Notes: a model not told the origin generated them from the letters alone. DNA of 64,000 nt from Ruegeria sp. ANG-R (GCF_000813985.1 NZ_JWLJ01000001.1:484453-548452), one strand, 5' to 3'. Positions 43,475-54,182 are shown, numbered from the stretch's first letter. Numbers and translations are program-made.

Positions 43475-44839
43475 ATGAGCAAGGTCATGACATATCCCGG
43501 CCATTTCCGAGCCATTGCGGTGCTGGGGCTGCCGTTGATCGGCGGGCATCTGGCGCAGTATGCGATTGGTCTGACCGATACCATCATGCTGGGATGGTAT
43601 GGGATCGAGGCCCTGGCTGCGGTGACGCTCGCCAGCAGCTATTTCTTTGTTTTGTTTCTGTTCGGAGCAGGCTTCGGCTGGGCCGTCATGCCCATGGTGG
43701 CCACTGCCGCAGCGGAGGAGAATGAAACCAGCATACGCAGGTCCACCCGCATGGGGCTGTGGCTCTCGCTGATCTATGCAGCGGTAACGATGCCCCTATT
43801 GTGGTGGTCCTACCCCGTTCTGATTGCACTCAAGCAAGAGCCGGAAGTGGCTGAAACTGCAGCGAAATATCTCCGCGTTGCGGGCTGGGGGCTGTTCCCG
43901 GCTTTGCTGGTGATGGTGTTGAAGTCTTATCTTGCCGCGCTCGAGCGGACCCAGATTGTGTTGTGGATCACCATCGTTGCCGCATTGGTCAACGGCCTGA
44001 CAAACTATGCACTGATCTTCGGGAACTGGGGCGCCCCCGAGCTGGGGGTAATCGGTGCAGCCATCGCCTCGGTGGCGACGCAGATCGTGTCGCTGGTGGC
44101 GGTTGTCATCTATGCGGTGCGGGTACTGCCGGAACACAGCCTGTTTCAGCGGTTTTGGCGCCCGGATTGGGAGATGTTTCTTAGCGTTCTGCGACTGGGT
44201 GTGCCAATCGGCCTGACGACTCTGGCTGAGGTGTCCCTGTTTGCGACATCGGCGGTCATGATGGGCTGGTTGGGTCAGGTGCCGCTTGCAGCCCACGGGA
44301 TTGCGCTAAACCTGGCGTCCGCTACATTCATGGTTCATCTGGGCCTGTCCAACGTGGCGACGATCCGGGCGGGCAACGCGTTGGGTCACCGCGATCGGGC
44401 ACATCTCGAGAAAGGCGCCATCGCAGTGACGGGGATGTCCCTGGTGATGTCTGCGCTGACGATCATCCTGTTTCTGACCTGCGCGGAGCCGTTGATCTCG
44501 TTGTTCATGGAAGCCGACGACCCGCAGCGCCCTCAGATTCTGCTGATCGGAACCGGATTGCTTGCCATGGCTGCCCTGTTCCAGTTGGTTGATGGAGCGC
44601 AGGTTATCGCGCTGGGTCTGTTGCGCGGGTTGCAGGATGCAAAGGTGCCGATGGTCATGGCGGCGCTCAGCTACTGGGTGGTTGGAATGCCGGCCTCGTA
44701 TTACTTCGGGTTCATTCAGGGGATGGACGGGATCGGCGTCTGGCTGGGCCTTGTACTGGGGCTGGCATGTGCCGCCGTTTTGCTGATGGCACGCTTCTGG
44801 TTCCGGTCGGTACGCAATGTGGGTGAAGTGCCCGCCTGA
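43475..44839 (+). CDS. MATE-family multidrug/toxin exporter
   Basis: 454 residues with about twelve helices in two similar halves. Conserved features: GLTDTIMLGWYG in helix 2 area, PLIGGHLAQ at the start, and PIGLTTLAEVSLFATSAVMMGWLG opening the second half. Exchanges cationic drugs or metabolites for Na+ or H+. Substrate unknown. ATG at 43475 is preferred; the frame is open to 43439. Converges on the gene ending at 44844. Confidence 0.9.
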   Translation: MSKVMTYPGHFRAIAVLGLPLIGGHLAQYAIGLTDTIMLGWYGIEALAAVTLASSYFFVLFLFGAGFGWAVMPMVATAAAEENETSIRRSTRMGLWLSLIYAAVTMPLLWWSYPVLIALKQEPEVAETAAKYLRVAGWGLFPALLVMVLKSYLAALERTQIVLWITIVAALVNGLTNYALIFGNWGAPELGVIGAAIASVATQIVSLVAVVIYAVRVLPEHSLFQRFWRPDWEMFLSVLRLGVPIGLTTLAEVSLFATSAVMMGWLGQVPLAAHGIALNLASATFMVHLGLSNVATIRAGNALGHRDRAHLEKGAIAVTGMSLVMSALTIILFLTCAEPLISLFMEADDPQRPQILLIGTGLLAMAALFQLVDGAQVIALGLLRGLQDAKVPMVMAALSYWVVGMPASYYFGFIQGMDGIGVWLGLVLGLACAAVLLMARFWFRSVRNVGEVPA

Positions 44840-44843
44840 CGCG

Positions 44844-45245
44844 TCAGCCCTTGCTGACCCGGTCTGATTTCTTGCGGACAAGCACCGAACGAAGATCGTG
44901 CATCGCCATCAAAAGCCGATCCGTAACCTCTTCCAACTGCTCGTCCGTGGCTTTGGATTGCGCCCATTGCGTAGTCAGGTTCAGATGATCAACCGCGCGG
45001 TGAATATCATCCATGTCGCGCCGAGCGAGCAGGATTTTGCGCTCATCCATCCAACGCGCGATTTCCGTTTTGTCGGCATCGGTCAGAACGCGCTGCCCCT
45101 GCGGTTTGACTTCGCCATTGCGGATATTGATCACAGCTATCTGGTCCATCTCGATCCGGCGCTGGCGGTTTTCCGTATCAATCCTGAACACCGCTGCGCC
45201 GTTTTCGCGTACGCGGAAGTAGTATTCGGGCAGGGCTGAGGACAT
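44844..45245 (-). CDS. conserved hypothetical protein
   Basis: 133 residues, soluble, charged. A beta-rich N-terminal part (EYYFRVRENGAAVFRIDTENRQRRIEMDQIAVINIRNGEVKP) then a helical C terminus (DDIHRAVDHLNLTTQWAQSKA). GGAGG precedes the ATG. It follows the aminotransferase gene after 14 bases, so it is likely co-transcribed. I know no function for it; it looks like a family restricted to Rhodobacterales. Confidence 0.7.
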   Translation of the reverse strand: MSSALPEYYFRVRENGAAVFRIDTENRQRRIEMDQIAVINIRNGEVKPQGQRVLTDADKTEIARWMDERKILLARRDMDDIHRAVDHLNLTTQWAQSKATDEQLEEVTDRLLMAMHDLRSVLVRKKSDRVSKG

Positions 45246-45259
45246 ATGAACCTCCGCGG

Positions 45260-46483
<1,224 letters not shown>

Positions 46484-46554
46484 TCAGCCTGACTGTCATA
46501 GGGTGCGCCGGAATATCGATCAAGCCAATTGAACCCCACCTATTGGAGGCCCCG

Positions 46555-46947
46555 ATGAACGACGAAACCGACTGGTTCGGACCGGATACAGCAACCTTCG
46601 GTGATCGCGTTGCAGGCGCGCGAGAAGTTGCAGGGATGACCCAGACTCAATTGGCCCGTCGTCTTGGGGTAAAAAAGGCCACGATCATCTCGTGGGAGGA
46701 TGACCTGTCCGAGCCCCGTGCCAACAAACTGTCAATGATGGCAGGGCTGCTAAATGTCTCGATCATGTGGCTTCTGACGGGCGAAGGTGACGGCATGGAC
46801 GAGACCAGCCTGAACGGGGATGTAGACTCGGAACTGCGTGATCTGGTGGCAGAATTGCGCACAATTCGGGGCGAGATGCGCGCCAGTTCCGAACGTTTGG
46901 CCCGCGTGGAAAAATCTCTGCGCCTGAAACTGGAACGCAATCAGTGA
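46555..46947 (+). CDS. XRE-type helix-turn-helix regulator
   Basis: 130 residues: HTH at about 16-70 (FGDRVAGAREVAGMTQTQLARRLGVKKATIISWEDD) and a C-terminal helical, probably coiled-coil, part (ELRDLVAELRTIRGEMRASSERLARVEKSL). GGAGG precedes the ATG at 46555. It overlaps sdhE by four bases (GTGA), so it is co-expressed with the flavinylation factor; whether it controls sdhE or sdh is not known. Diverges from aspC. Confidence 0.85.
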   Translation: MNDETDWFGPDTATFGDRVAGAREVAGMTQTQLARRLGVKKATIISWEDDLSEPRANKLSMMAGLLNVSIMWLLTGEGDGMDETSLNGDVDSELRDLVAELRTIRGEMRASSERLARVEKSLRLKLERNQ

Positions 46948-47201
46948 CCGAACCGCACGAAACCCGCATCAAGCGCATGAAGATGCGCTCGATGCGGCGT
47001 GGGATCAAAGAGATGGATTTAATCCTGACGGCCTACGCCGACCGCAACCTGTCGTCGATGGATGAGGACGGGCTGAATACCTATGATGCGCTGTTGCACG
47101 AAAACGATCAGGATCTGTATCAATGGGTGACCGGTCAGGCCAGCCCACCAGAACGGTTGGCGGATATGATCGCGGATATCGCGCAAACCTTTCAGAAATA
47201 A
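46944..47201 (+). CDS. sdhE: succinate dehydrogenase assembly factor SdhE
   Basis: 85 residues with the family motif RGIKEMDLIL, which contacts the flavoprotein during covalent attachment of FAD to SdhA, and a helical rest with YDALLHENDQDLYQWVTG. GTG start within the end of the XRE gene. sdhE away from the sdh operon is usual in alphaproteobacteria. Confidence 0.93.
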   Translation: MTEPHETRIKRMKMRSMRRGIKEMDLILTAYADRNLSSMDEDGLNTYDALLHENDQDLYQWVTGQASPPERLADMIADIAQTFQK

Positions 47202-47277
47202 GGGAAACCAAGCTTAACCGATTTTTCGGGAATTCGCGTCATGTTTTCAGAAACAGCGCGAGGAATCGGAGGATCGG

Positions 47278-47775
47278 ATGAGTATGGAGTTACAGGTCGC
47301 CGCGCCCGGGACCAAGGGGTTCATGACGAGCTATCTTGAGGCACTGGCGCTGGTCGAGCGTCTGCATCGCTTGCTTCTGGATGTCATAAAAGATGAATTC
47401 GAACGTGTCGGCGTATTGGAAATCAACGCCGTACAGGCCCTGCTTCTGTTCAATATCGGCGATCATGAGGTGACCGCGGGTGAGTTGAAAAGCCGTGGCT
47501 ATTATCAGGGCAGCAACGTCAGCTATAACCTCAAGAAACTGGTCGAGATGGGCTATATGCACCATCAGAGATGCGAGATCGACCGCCGCTCGGTCCGCGT
47601 CCGCCTGACCCCGCGCGGGCGTGAAATTCGCGATATCGTGTCGGACCTATTTGCCCGCCACGCCGAAGGCTTGCAAAGCCGTGGTGTGATCGGAACCGAC
47701 GGGATCGAAGACATCACTGGGTCATTGCGCCGGGTCGAGCGATACTGGACCGATCAGATCCGCTATATCTACTGA
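47278..47775 (+). CDS. ldtR: MarR-family regulator, LdtR type
   Basis: 165 residues, winged helix. The sequence EINAVQALLLFNIGDHEVTAGELKSRGYYQGSNVSYNLKKLVEMGYMHHQRCEIDRRSVRVRLT has the LdtR pattern, including the GSNVSYNLKKL recognition helix. In Liberibacter and rhizobia LdtR controls an L,D-transpeptidase and osmotic or envelope stress. GAGGATCGG precedes the ATG; the 3' end overlaps the opposing DUF1194 gene by 54 bases. Confidence 0.85.
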   Translation: MSMELQVAAPGTKGFMTSYLEALALVERLHRLLLDVIKDEFERVGVLEINAVQALLLFNIGDHEVTAGELKSRGYYQGSNVSYNLKKLVEMGYMHHQRCEIDRRSVRVRLTPRGREIRDIVSDLFARHAEGLQSRGVIGTDGIEDITGSLRRVERYWTDQIRYIY

Positions 47776-48524
47776 CCGAGGAGCGGTCGGTGTCCAGGAC
47801 AGGACCAATCCGTCGAGTTCACGGATCAGCTTGCGGGTCATTGCCTCTTCGTAGGCTTCGAAACCAAGTGCAACTTCGACAAAGGCGTCTGGTCCCAGAA
47901 TGACCCAAGCCCTGTAATAGGCCGATAGCTCTCCGACCTCGACATGGCGCGTGTCGCCCTGGCTGGGGTTGTCGGCGCCGATCACAAGGCCATTGATCGT
48001 GATATCAGAGCCTTGCAGGGATGTCCTGATGTCCCGGGGGTTTGGCCCGACATTGTGTTTGCCGTCGCCCGACAGATCCAGCGTGCGCCGCCAACACTCG
48101 CTGTGTGCCGCCAGCAGTTCAGCGCCATACCGCATGGCCGATCCGACGGCTATACCTTGCGGAGCAGTAGAGCGTTTTGTGTTTCGCAAGCGCTGTTCGA
48201 TCCGATGCAGATGTTTTGCAAGCGCTGTTCGATCCGATGCAGATCGGCAGATGCGCGGATATCGGTCCAGTCCAGCAAAAGGCGTTGGTGGCCGGTTTCG
48301 CTCCATTCGAATATGGCGACCCGCACAAATGTGGTCGGGTTCGACAGGATCAGATTGACAACGTCGGGGTGGCGCAGGGCGGCGGCAAGGCCGTTGAGCT
48401 GCAGCTGATACTCCCGACTGTCGACCGAACCTGACACGTCAAGGCCAAGTGCTAGCGCCTGCCTGCATTGAGCGGTAAGCGGGCTGGACAACAAACATAA
48501 GAGAGTGGCGCACAGGCGGATCAT
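47722..48524 (-). pseudogene. DUF1194 VWA-like secreted protein, frameshifted by a 32-bp tandem duplication
   Basis: Two frames together make one DUF1194 protein. The N-terminal part (48524 to 48150) has a signal peptide and LALGLDVSGSVD, a MIDAS-type D-x-S-x-S; the C-terminal part (from 48306 to 47722) has TLDLSGDGKHN, GLVIGADNP and the final VEVALGFEAYEEAMTRKL. They meet at the 32-bp repeat 48181-48244; dropping one copy joins ADLHRIEQRL to RNTKRST in frame, matching the intact paralogue upstream. Start overlaps that paralogue's stop (ATGA). The gene could be broken, or switchable by slippage. Confidence 0.85.
48181..48244. repeat. 32-bp tandem direct repeat, two copies
   Basis: Copies 48181-48212 and 48213-48244 differ at one position (C 48185, T 48217). 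The period, 32, is not a multiple of three, so the duplication shifts the frame of the DUF1194 gene in which it lies. The near identity suggests a recent event. Confidence 0.95.
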
Positions 48525-49225
48525 TCGACCACGTCCGATTGCAGCGCGCTGAGTTCCACACCTTTCAGTTCCCGTTCAAGCTTGCGTCGCATCGCGCGTT
48601 CGAAATCGTCAAACCCTGCGGCGATCTCAAGGAACGCCCCGGGGCCATGAAGAACGTTGTTCTGAAAGAACGGGATCAGGTCGATTTCACCCTCGAAGTC
48701 GGCGGCGTTGATCACCAGCCCATTCACGGTCGTGTTTTCGAACGGAAAATGCTTGTAAGCGATTTGTGGCCCGTAGCCATCATTGTTCTTGCCATCGCCT
48801 GAAATATCGATGGTCTGGAACAGGCACCGTGGGGCGCGTCCCATGAGTGTCGCGCCATATGCCAGCGCATGACCCATAGCGGTAGGAGAATCACTGGTTG
48901 ACCGCTTGGATTGGCCGATACGGTGCGCCGCCGATACCAGATCTGCCGTTGTCTCGATCACGTGCCAATCCAGCAGGAGTTTCTGGTTGAAGCCGCCAGA
49001 CCATTCATAAACCGCCAGTGCGACGGGTTGCGGAGAGATGAAGAACGCCTCTTGCACCTCAGGGGCGATCAGAGCGGCGGCCAACCCTTTACGTTGCAAT
49101 GCATCCTCGGACGCATCGACTGAGGTTGAGATGTCCATCGCGAGGGCCAGCGCCAGGCGGCATTGCTCGGCCAGAACGGGGCTGCCCGAAAGGATCAGCC
49201 CCAGAGATGTCGTCCAGCGGATCAC
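48521..49225 (-). CDS. DUF1194 VWA-like secreted protein, intact
   Basis: 234 residues from a GTG at 49225 that overlaps the gloA stop (GTGA); an ATG at 49255 would overlap gloA by 34 bases. Signal peptide (IRWTTSLGLILSGSPVLA), then the MIDAS-like LALAMDISTSVD, IDISGDGKNN and a conserved C-terminal FLEIAAGFDDFERAMRRKLERE. Two pairs of cysteines. Family function unknown, though the VWA-like metal site suggests binding to a partner protein. Tandem paralogue of the disrupted gene downstream. Confidence 0.85.
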   Translation of the reverse strand: MIRWTTSLGLILSGSPVLAEQCRLALALAMDISTSVDASEDALQRKGLAAALIAPEVQEAFFISPQPVALAVYEWSGGFNQKLLLDWHVIETTADLVSAAHRIGQSKRSTSDSPTAMGHALAYGATLMGRAPRCLFQTIDISGDGKNNDGYGPQIAYKHFPFENTTVNGLVINAADFEGEIDLIPFFQNNVLHGPGAFLEIAAGFDDFERAMRRKLERELKGVELSALQSDVVE

Positions 49226-49650
49226 CAGTGGCCGGTGCTGTCCATGCTTGCCCACGGCTCTGCCGGTTCCAGCGCCTCTCCATTTTGCAGCAATTCGACC
49301 GAGATATTATCGGGTGAACGCACAAACGCCATGCGACCGTCTCGCGGCGGGCGGTTTATGACAACACCGTTGTCCTGAAGGTGCTGGCAGGTTTCATAAA
49401 TATCGTCGACGCCATAGGCGAGGTGGCCGAAATGGCGGCTGTCGCTCGGCAGCTCATCATCGCCGTCCCAGTTATAGGTCAGCTCGATGGGGGCGTCCTC
49501 CTGCCCCGGCGGGGCCAGAAAAACCAGCGTGAACCGTCCCGCCTCGCTTTCGTAACGACGGGTCTCTTTCAGGCCCAGAAGCTCATAGAACGCTATGGAT
49601 TTCTCAAGATCCTTCACGCGGACCATGGTGTGAAGATATGTCAGCCCCAT
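49222..49650 (-). CDS. gloA: lactoylglutathione lyase (glyoxalase I)
   Basis: 142 residues starting MGLTYLHTMVRVKDLEKSIAFYELLG, the family start; AAGGAAAG precedes. Metal ligands: His7 (LHTMVRV), Glu in PIELTYNW, His in RHFGHLAYGV and the late Glu in NISVELLQNG. Converts the methylglyoxal-glutathione hemithioacetal to S-lactoylglutathione. First gene of a minus-strand unit with the two DUF1194 genes, by overlaps. Confidence 0.92.
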   Translation of the reverse strand: MGLTYLHTMVRVKDLEKSIAFYELLGLKETRRYESEAGRFTLVFLAPPGQEDAPIELTYNWDGDDELPSDSRHFGHLAYGVDDIYETCQHLQDNGVVINRPPRDGRMAFVRSPDNISVELLQNGEALEPAEPWASMDSTGHW

Positions 49651-49828
49651 CGCGACTTTCCTTACATTGGTTGTGATGATCAGCAGCTTAGCGCGCCGCG
49701 GTCTCATGTCGAGGGGGCAGGTCGGGTAGATTCCAGAGTTTGCGCATTACGCCGCACATATCGCGGTTTCGATGGTTGATGAGCCGATATATAGTGGTTG
49801 GCGACTCATTGCTGGAAAGGACAATTTC

Positions 49829-50740
49829 ATGCCGCTGTCTGACGACCAACTTGCCGAGATCGAAGCGCAACGCGCACAGTCGAACCCGACACGACGCGTC
49901 GTTGCCGAAGGTATGGAAGATCGCCTCTATACGGCGCACCAGGTGCTGGACCACGGGTTTGTGCGCGTCATCGACTATATGGGCGATGACGCCGCGATCT
50001 GCCAGGCAGCGCGCGTTTCCTATGGAAAGGGCACCAAATCGGTTCAGAACGACGAAGGTCTGATCCGCTATCTGATGCGGCACTGGCATTCGACCCCGTT
50101 CGAGATGTGTGAGATCAAACTGCACGTCAAGCTTCCGGTGTTCGTTGCGCGCCAGTGGATTCGGCATCGGACGGCGAACGTAAACGAATACTCGGCGCGT
50201 TATTCGATTCTGGACAGGGAGTTCTATATTCCTGCCCCCGAGCATGTGGCCGCGCAGTCCGAGGTCAACAATCAGGGCCGGGGTGACACCTTGCAGGGTG
50301 AAGAAGCGGCACGCGTGTTGGAGATTCTGAAAGCCGACAGTGCGCGCTGTTATGACAACTATGAAGCGATGATTGGTCAGGATGGCCAGCAGGGGCTTGC
50401 GCGTGAGCTGGCGCGGATGAATCTTCCCGCGAATGTCTACACGCAATGGTACTGGAAAGTGGATCTGCATAATCTGTTCCACTTCCTGCGTTTGCGCGCT
50501 GACCCGCACGCGCAGTACGAAATCCGCGTTTACGCCGAAACCATGTGCAAGATCGTTGCCGATTGGGTGCCGTTCGCCTATCGCGCGTTCGAAGATTATC
50601 GCCTTGGGGCGGTCAACCTGTCGGCACAGATGGTAACTTGCCTGCGTCGGATGTTGAGCGGCGAGAATGTCACGCAGGAGAATTCGGGCATGACAGCTCG
50701 GGAATGGCGTGAGTTCGAAACCGTTATTCGCGAAGGCTAA
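49829..50740 (+). CDS. thyX: flavin-dependent thymidylate synthase
   Basis: 303 residues. The ThyX motif is present as [19 protein letters not shown], with the Ser/Glu pattern of the active site, and the FAD-binding regions near [11 protein letters not shown] and REFYIP. Makes dTMP from dUMP with methylenetetrahydrofolate and NADPH, replacing ThyA. AAAGGA precedes the ATG at 49829. Terminated by a hairpin at 50838. Confidence 0.95.
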   Translation: MPLSDDQLAEIEAQRAQSNPTRRVVAEGMEDRLYTAHQVLDHGFVRVIDYMGDDAAICQAARVSYGKGTKSVQNDEGLIRYLMRHWHSTPFEMCEIKLHVKLPVFVARQWIRHRTANVNEYSARYSILDREFYIPAPEHVAAQSEVNNQGRGDTLQGEEAARVLEILKADSARCYDNYEAMIGQDGQQGLARELARMNLPANVYTQWYWKVDLHNLFHFLRLRADPHAQYEIRVYAETMCKIVADWVPFAYRAFEDYRLGAVNLSAQMVTCLRRMLSGENVTQENSGMTAREWREFETVIREG

Positions 50741-50837
50741 AGCACGGGTTATCGAGCCCTTCGTCGGTGTGTTGGAAATACCCACAAATGCGCATCGAAG
50801 TTCATTCGGCACGCGGACGGGGTTAGTCCCTGAATTC

Positions 50838-50878
50838 GGTTAACGGCCTGAAATTGGCCGTCAACCTTCTTTGTCTTT
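50838..50878 (+). terminator. terminator after thyX
   Basis: GGTTAACGGCC (50838-50848) pairs with GGCCGTCAACC (50856-50866), one mismatch, then TTCTTTGTCTTT. Confidence 0.75.
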
Positions 50879-50900
50879 CCCGCAGCAAGCGGGCCCTGCT

Positions 50901-51107
50901 TTATAGCGGCTTCAAATCAGCAGCCATCTGGCGGCCATCGCGTCCGTCCTGCAACTCGTACGAGACTTTCTGATTGTCAGCGAGTCCGGTCAGACCGGAT
51001 CGTTCTACGGCCGAGATATGAACAAACACATCTTTGCCACCCTCATCGGGCGCAATAAAACCATAGCCTTTGGTTGTATTAAACCATTTCACGGTGCCAG
51101 TTGGCAT
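50901..51107 (-). CDS. cold-shock domain protein
   Basis: 68 residues, one OB-fold with the RNA-binding motifs KGYGFI (RNP1) and VFVHIS (RNP2). Single-stranded nucleic acid binding; CspA family. GGAGACACGGGAA precedes the ATG. Separated by about 214 bases from the divergent ArsC-like gene, a gap that would hold its leader and promoter but no obvious structure. Confidence 0.95.
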   Translation of the reverse strand: MPTGTVKWFNTTKGYGFIAPDEGGKDVFVHISAVERSGLTGLADNQKVSYELQDGRDGRQMAADLKPL

Positions 51108-51321
51108 TTCCCGTGTCTCCTTCTACTTACACGTTGTCCCACAAATCGGTGGGGGCAGTGGCTGGCAAGACCGCAACACATCACTGTTCGCCCAAACGAT
51201 ACAGCCCGAGTTGCGTGTTTCGCCTTTTTCAACATTGCATGGTGAAGTAAAAAATCAAGAATAACCGGGACGGCCTGATGGGTTTGCCCAGATTTGCAGC
51301 AGTTACAGGATCGATCAGATA

Positions 51322-51639
51322 ATGCGCCTCTATGGATTAAAGACTTGCGATACTTGCCGTAAAGCCTTGAAATCGCTTCCAAGTACGGAATTTATCGACG
51401 TCCGCGCGCAGGGCGTTCCCGAAAATCTCCTGTCATCGGCGTTTGAAAACTTCGGCAAAGCCTTGCTCAATACCCGGTCAACAACCTGGCGCGGGCTGGA
51501 CGATGCCACGCGCAATCGGCCTGTGCTTGAGTTGCTGGTTGATCATCCGACCCTGATGAAACGCCCATTGATTGAAGCTGATGGTCAGCTCTATCTGGGC
51601 TGGACGCCCGAAACCCGTCAGGCTCTTGGTGTTGCCTGA
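51322..51639 (+). CDS. ArsC/Spx-family thioredoxin-fold protein
   Basis: 105 residues beginning MRLYGLKTCDTCRKAL: a Cys-x-x-Cys (CDTC) near the N terminus and the family's RPLIEADG. Resembles YffB/ArsC-like reductases more than true arsenate reductases, which use a single Cys and three Arg. No ars genes nearby, so arsenic detoxification should not be assumed. AGGA precedes the ATG. Confidence 0.82.
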   Translation: MRLYGLKTCDTCRKALKSLPSTEFIDVRAQGVPENLLSSAFENFGKALLNTRSTTWRGLDDATRNRPVLELLVDHPTLMKRPLIEADGQLYLGWTPETRQALGVA

Positions 51640-51681
51640 AACATTGCCTATGTGACATGGGCAACAATCGGAGACCTGTGA

Positions 51682-52050
51682 ATGCGAAACGCTGCCATGA
51701 TACTGGGCGTCATTGCCGGACTAATCGGAATGATCGTCGGTTTTTTCGGTTATGGCTTTGTGGAGTTGATCGATCAATTTGGTGAGATCGAGGGCATTGC
51801 CGAGCAGGTAGATAACCCCGAGTTGATCCAGACCGCTTCGATCGTGGCGCCGTTATTGGCAATTGTAGGGGGTGCAATGGCCCATTCGCGCGCTTTGATC
51901 GCGGGCGTATTGCTGCTGATCTCTGCGGCTGGAATGTATTACGCCTTTGGCTTCGGTGTTTTCACCATGTTCCCGATTGCTTTTGCAGGCGTGGCGGGTT
52001 TGCTTGGGCTCGCGGCGGGAAAGCCGGACGAGCCCAAGGCGCATTTCTAG
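51682..52050 (+). CDS. small membrane protein
   Basis: 122 residues with four hydrophobic segments (about 5-30, 55-75, 76-92, 95-112) and a short acidic stretch after the first. GGAGACCTGTG precedes the ATG. Family not firmly recognised; resembles small DUF4064-like proteins. Converges on the DoxX gene with one base between the stops. Confidence 0.65.
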   Translation: MRNAAMILGVIAGLIGMIVGFFGYGFVELIDQFGEIEGIAEQVDNPELIQTASIVAPLLAIVGGAMAHSRALIAGVLLLISAAGMYYAFGFGVFTMFPIAFAGVAGLLGLAAGKPDEPKAHF

Positions 52051-52051
52051 G

Positions 52052-52570
52052 TCATTTCAGGCGTAGCAGCCGGTCCAGTGATATCGGACCGGCTCCGTTG
52101 ATCACAATCACCAGCAACAGGAATGTCCACATCACACGCTGATCCATCAACGTGATGGCGTTATCGAACAAACCACCTAGTTTGACGCCGTGGCCGGTCA
52201 CATCAGTCAGCGTTTGGACCCAAACGAATCCGATCATGCCCAGCGCAGCAAGACGGGTCAGCAGGCCGACCAGCAACAATACCGGCAGGGCAAACTCGGC
52301 TACCGTACCAAAGAAGATGACGACCCGCTGGAAAAAGGTCATCTGGCTGACGTCGTACAGCACAGCTTCGGCGGCTTTGGGGAAGATTTGCCCAAACGCC
52401 CCGGCTGATGGCGAGAAGATCGAGCCGTCGATCTTCAGCGTAGCCGAGTTCCAGTAGTAGACAAACAGGACGGCCACAAAGACCACCCGGGCCAGGGTTG
52501 GCGTCAGCCAACCGGACGCGTGATCCGCTTTTTCCATCGCGTTGTTGTAGGTTGAGATCAGGGCAGTCAT
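52052..52570 (-). CDS. DoxX-family membrane protein of the bufferin operon
   Basis: 172 residues with four helices and the DoxX pattern (PTLARVVFVAVLFVYYWNSATLK, GRADDED-type loop replaced by DVSQMTFFQRVVIFFGTVAEFALPVLLLVGLLTRLAA). DoxX proteins in this context often end bufferin/gig operons and may handle quinone or redox partners in the membrane. Start overlaps the bufC stop by four bases (ATGA). Last gene of the unit bufA-bufB-bufC-doxX. Confidence 0.85.
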   Translation of the reverse strand: MTALISTYNNAMEKADHASGWLTPTLARVVFVAVLFVYYWNSATLKIDGSIFSPSAGAFGQIFPKAAEAVLYDVSQMTFFQRVVIFFGTVAEFALPVLLLVGLLTRLAALGMIGFVWVQTLTDVTGHGVKLGGLFDNAITLMDQRVMWTFLLLVIVINGAGPISLDRLLRLK

Positions 52571-53328
52571 GTGTCCAGCCTTTCGATAGTCACAGAGGTT
52601 ATTGCACCGCCCTGCAAAAGCAGTGCCAGAGTGGTTCCAAGATCAAATTCGGGCGTTTCCGCCACGGTGGTTTCAAATGCATTGCCGATCGTTTCCCCAG
52701 CCCGAATGCGGTTGATCCAGGTCGCACCACCTGGGGGTAACGTATGTGGGGCAGGGTCGTATTCGGGGCGTGTAATCAGGATATCCTGGGCGCCCGCCTC
52801 GGGTTTGGGGGCGTCGTCTTCTGTGTTGAACAACCAGATCGCATGAACGGGCCAGTCTGACCGCAGGACCTGTGCCGCCGGGGCGAGTGCCAGCTTGGCC
52901 TGCATCAGGTCATCTGGCGGGATGCTCAGGGCATCGGCGTCGATGGGCCGACTATCGGCGGCGTGATAGGCTTGCCGCAAAGCCAGTTCCAGGCGGGCAA
53001 TATCCGGTAGGTACCCCAGATGCGACAGTTGCTCTATCCCTTCCAGAAACGCGGGAAACTCTTCACCGTAGAGCATCATCAGGGGCGATGAAGGTGGATG
53101 TTGGCGCAGGAACATCCCGGCCAGGCCATCCATGTTCTGTGATCCGAGCAGCTTTGCAATGACCGGAAATGCCTGATGCATCGCCTCTGTCAGCGAGACG
53201 GCCACGTTGTTGCGATACACGCTGAAACGACGCCCGGCAGGCCGGGCTTTTGAATCCAGCAGACCATCCGGCACCGGTTTGCCGGCGTCCAGCAGGGCTT
53301 TGTGGAATGTGGTCTGAGACACGCTCAT
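52567..53328 (-). CDS. bufC: DUF2063 partner protein of the MNIO enzyme (BufC/HvfC-like)
   Basis: 253 residues. N-terminal DUF2063 part ([35 protein letters not shown]), then a helical stretch with [31 protein letters not shown] and a C-terminal domain. In bufferin and methanobactin-like pathways this protein binds the precursor and presents it to the MNIO enzyme. Overlaps both neighbours by four bases, so enzyme, partner and DoxX are translated as one unit. Confidence 0.88.
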   Translation of the reverse strand: MSVSQTTFHKALLDAGKPVPDGLLDSKARPAGRRFSVYRNNVAVSLTEAMHQAFPVIAKLLGSQNMDGLAGMFLRQHPPSSPLMMLYGEEFPAFLEGIEQLSHLGYLPDIARLELALRQAYHAADSRPIDADALSIPPDDLMQAKLALAPAAQVLRSDWPVHAIWLFNTEDDAPKPEAGAQDILITRPEYDPAPHTLPPGGATWINRIRAGETIGNAFETTVAETPEFDLGTTLALLLQGGAITSVTIERLDT

Positions 53329-54182
53329 GCCGGAACCTTGTCCAATGCAGATTGTGCCCGTTCAGCTTCGGCACGTAACACCGGCCAGTCCGGCACATCG
53401 GTGTCCCATTCGATCAACACCGGTTTGGGGCCGGATTTATCCAGAACATAGTCCAGCAGGGTCCAGACCGGGTCCACGACCTCGCGCCCATGGCTGTCGA
53501 TCAGCAGTGGCTGACCGTGATCGTCCTCGTCTTCGTCGTGACCGCCCAGATGAATCTCACCGACCTGGTCCAGCGGATAGGCATCGATGTAGCCCTGCGG
53601 AGAGAAATTAAGATTGGTCGCCGAAACAAACACGTTATTGACGTCCAGCAACAACCCGCACCCGGTGCGCCGGGCGATCTCGCGCAGGAAATCGGGCTCG
53701 GACCAGGTGCTTTCCTTGAAGGCCAGATAGCTCGACGGATTCTCCAACAGCATTTGCCGCCCGACAACCTCCTGCACCTGATCGATATGGTCGCACACAC
53801 GCGTAAGCGTTGCATCGGTATAGGGCAGGGGCAGCAGATCGTTCAGAAAGTGGCTGTCATGGGTCGACCATGCCAGATGTTCCGAGAAACTGGCCGGGTT
53901 CAGCCATTCAACCAGATGTTTCAGGCGGGCCAGATGATCGGCATCCAGCGGGCTTTCGCCGCCGATAGATAGGCCGACGCCATGGACGGAAATAGGAAAT
54001 TGTTCAGATAGATGGCGAAGCTGGGCCAGCGGTCTGCCACCATCACCCATGTAGTTTTCGGCATGGATTTCCAGCCACGCCACGGGCTTGGCGTGCTCAA
54101 GGATCTGCGAGAAATGCTGTGGCTTGTATCCGACCCCCGGCGCCGCGGGAAGTCGGTTCGATCTGAGAGCGTTATCCAACAT
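53325..54182 (-). CDS. bufB: DUF692 multinuclear non-haem iron oxidase (MNIO), BufB-like
   Basis: 285 residues, TIM-barrel fold. Iron-binding and active-site stretches are visible: [54 protein letters not shown] and [10 protein letters not shown]. MNIOs turn Cys residues of the precursor into heterocycles; in studied bufferins the product is a 5-thiooxazole that binds copper. ATG at 54182 has AGGGG eight bases ahead (a TTG at 54188 is less likely). It is separated from the precursor gene by 71 bases with a hairpin. Confidence 0.92.
   Translation of the reverse strand: MLDNALRSNRLPAAPGVGYKPQHFSQILEHAKPVAWLEIHAENYMGDGGRPLAQLRHLSEQFPISVHGVGLSIGGESPLDADHLARLKHLVEWLNPASFSEHLAWSTHDSHFLNDLLPLPYTDATLTRVCDHIDQVQEVVGRQMLLENPSSYLAFKESTWSEPDFLREIARRTGCGLLLDVNNVFVSATNLNFSPQGYIDAYPLDQVGEIHLGGHDEDEDDHGQPLLIDSHGREVVDPVWTLLDYVLDKSGPKPVLIEWDTDVPDWPVLRAEAERAQSALDKVPA

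Noticed and set aside
49688..50812. 374-codon open frame opposite thyX
   Set aside because: ThyX motifs and start are clear on the plus strand; this frame has no domain.
51322..51639. Arsenate resistance gene arsC
   Set aside because: Cys-x-x-Cys and the sequence fit the YffB/Spx-like branch, and no arsenic genes are nearby.
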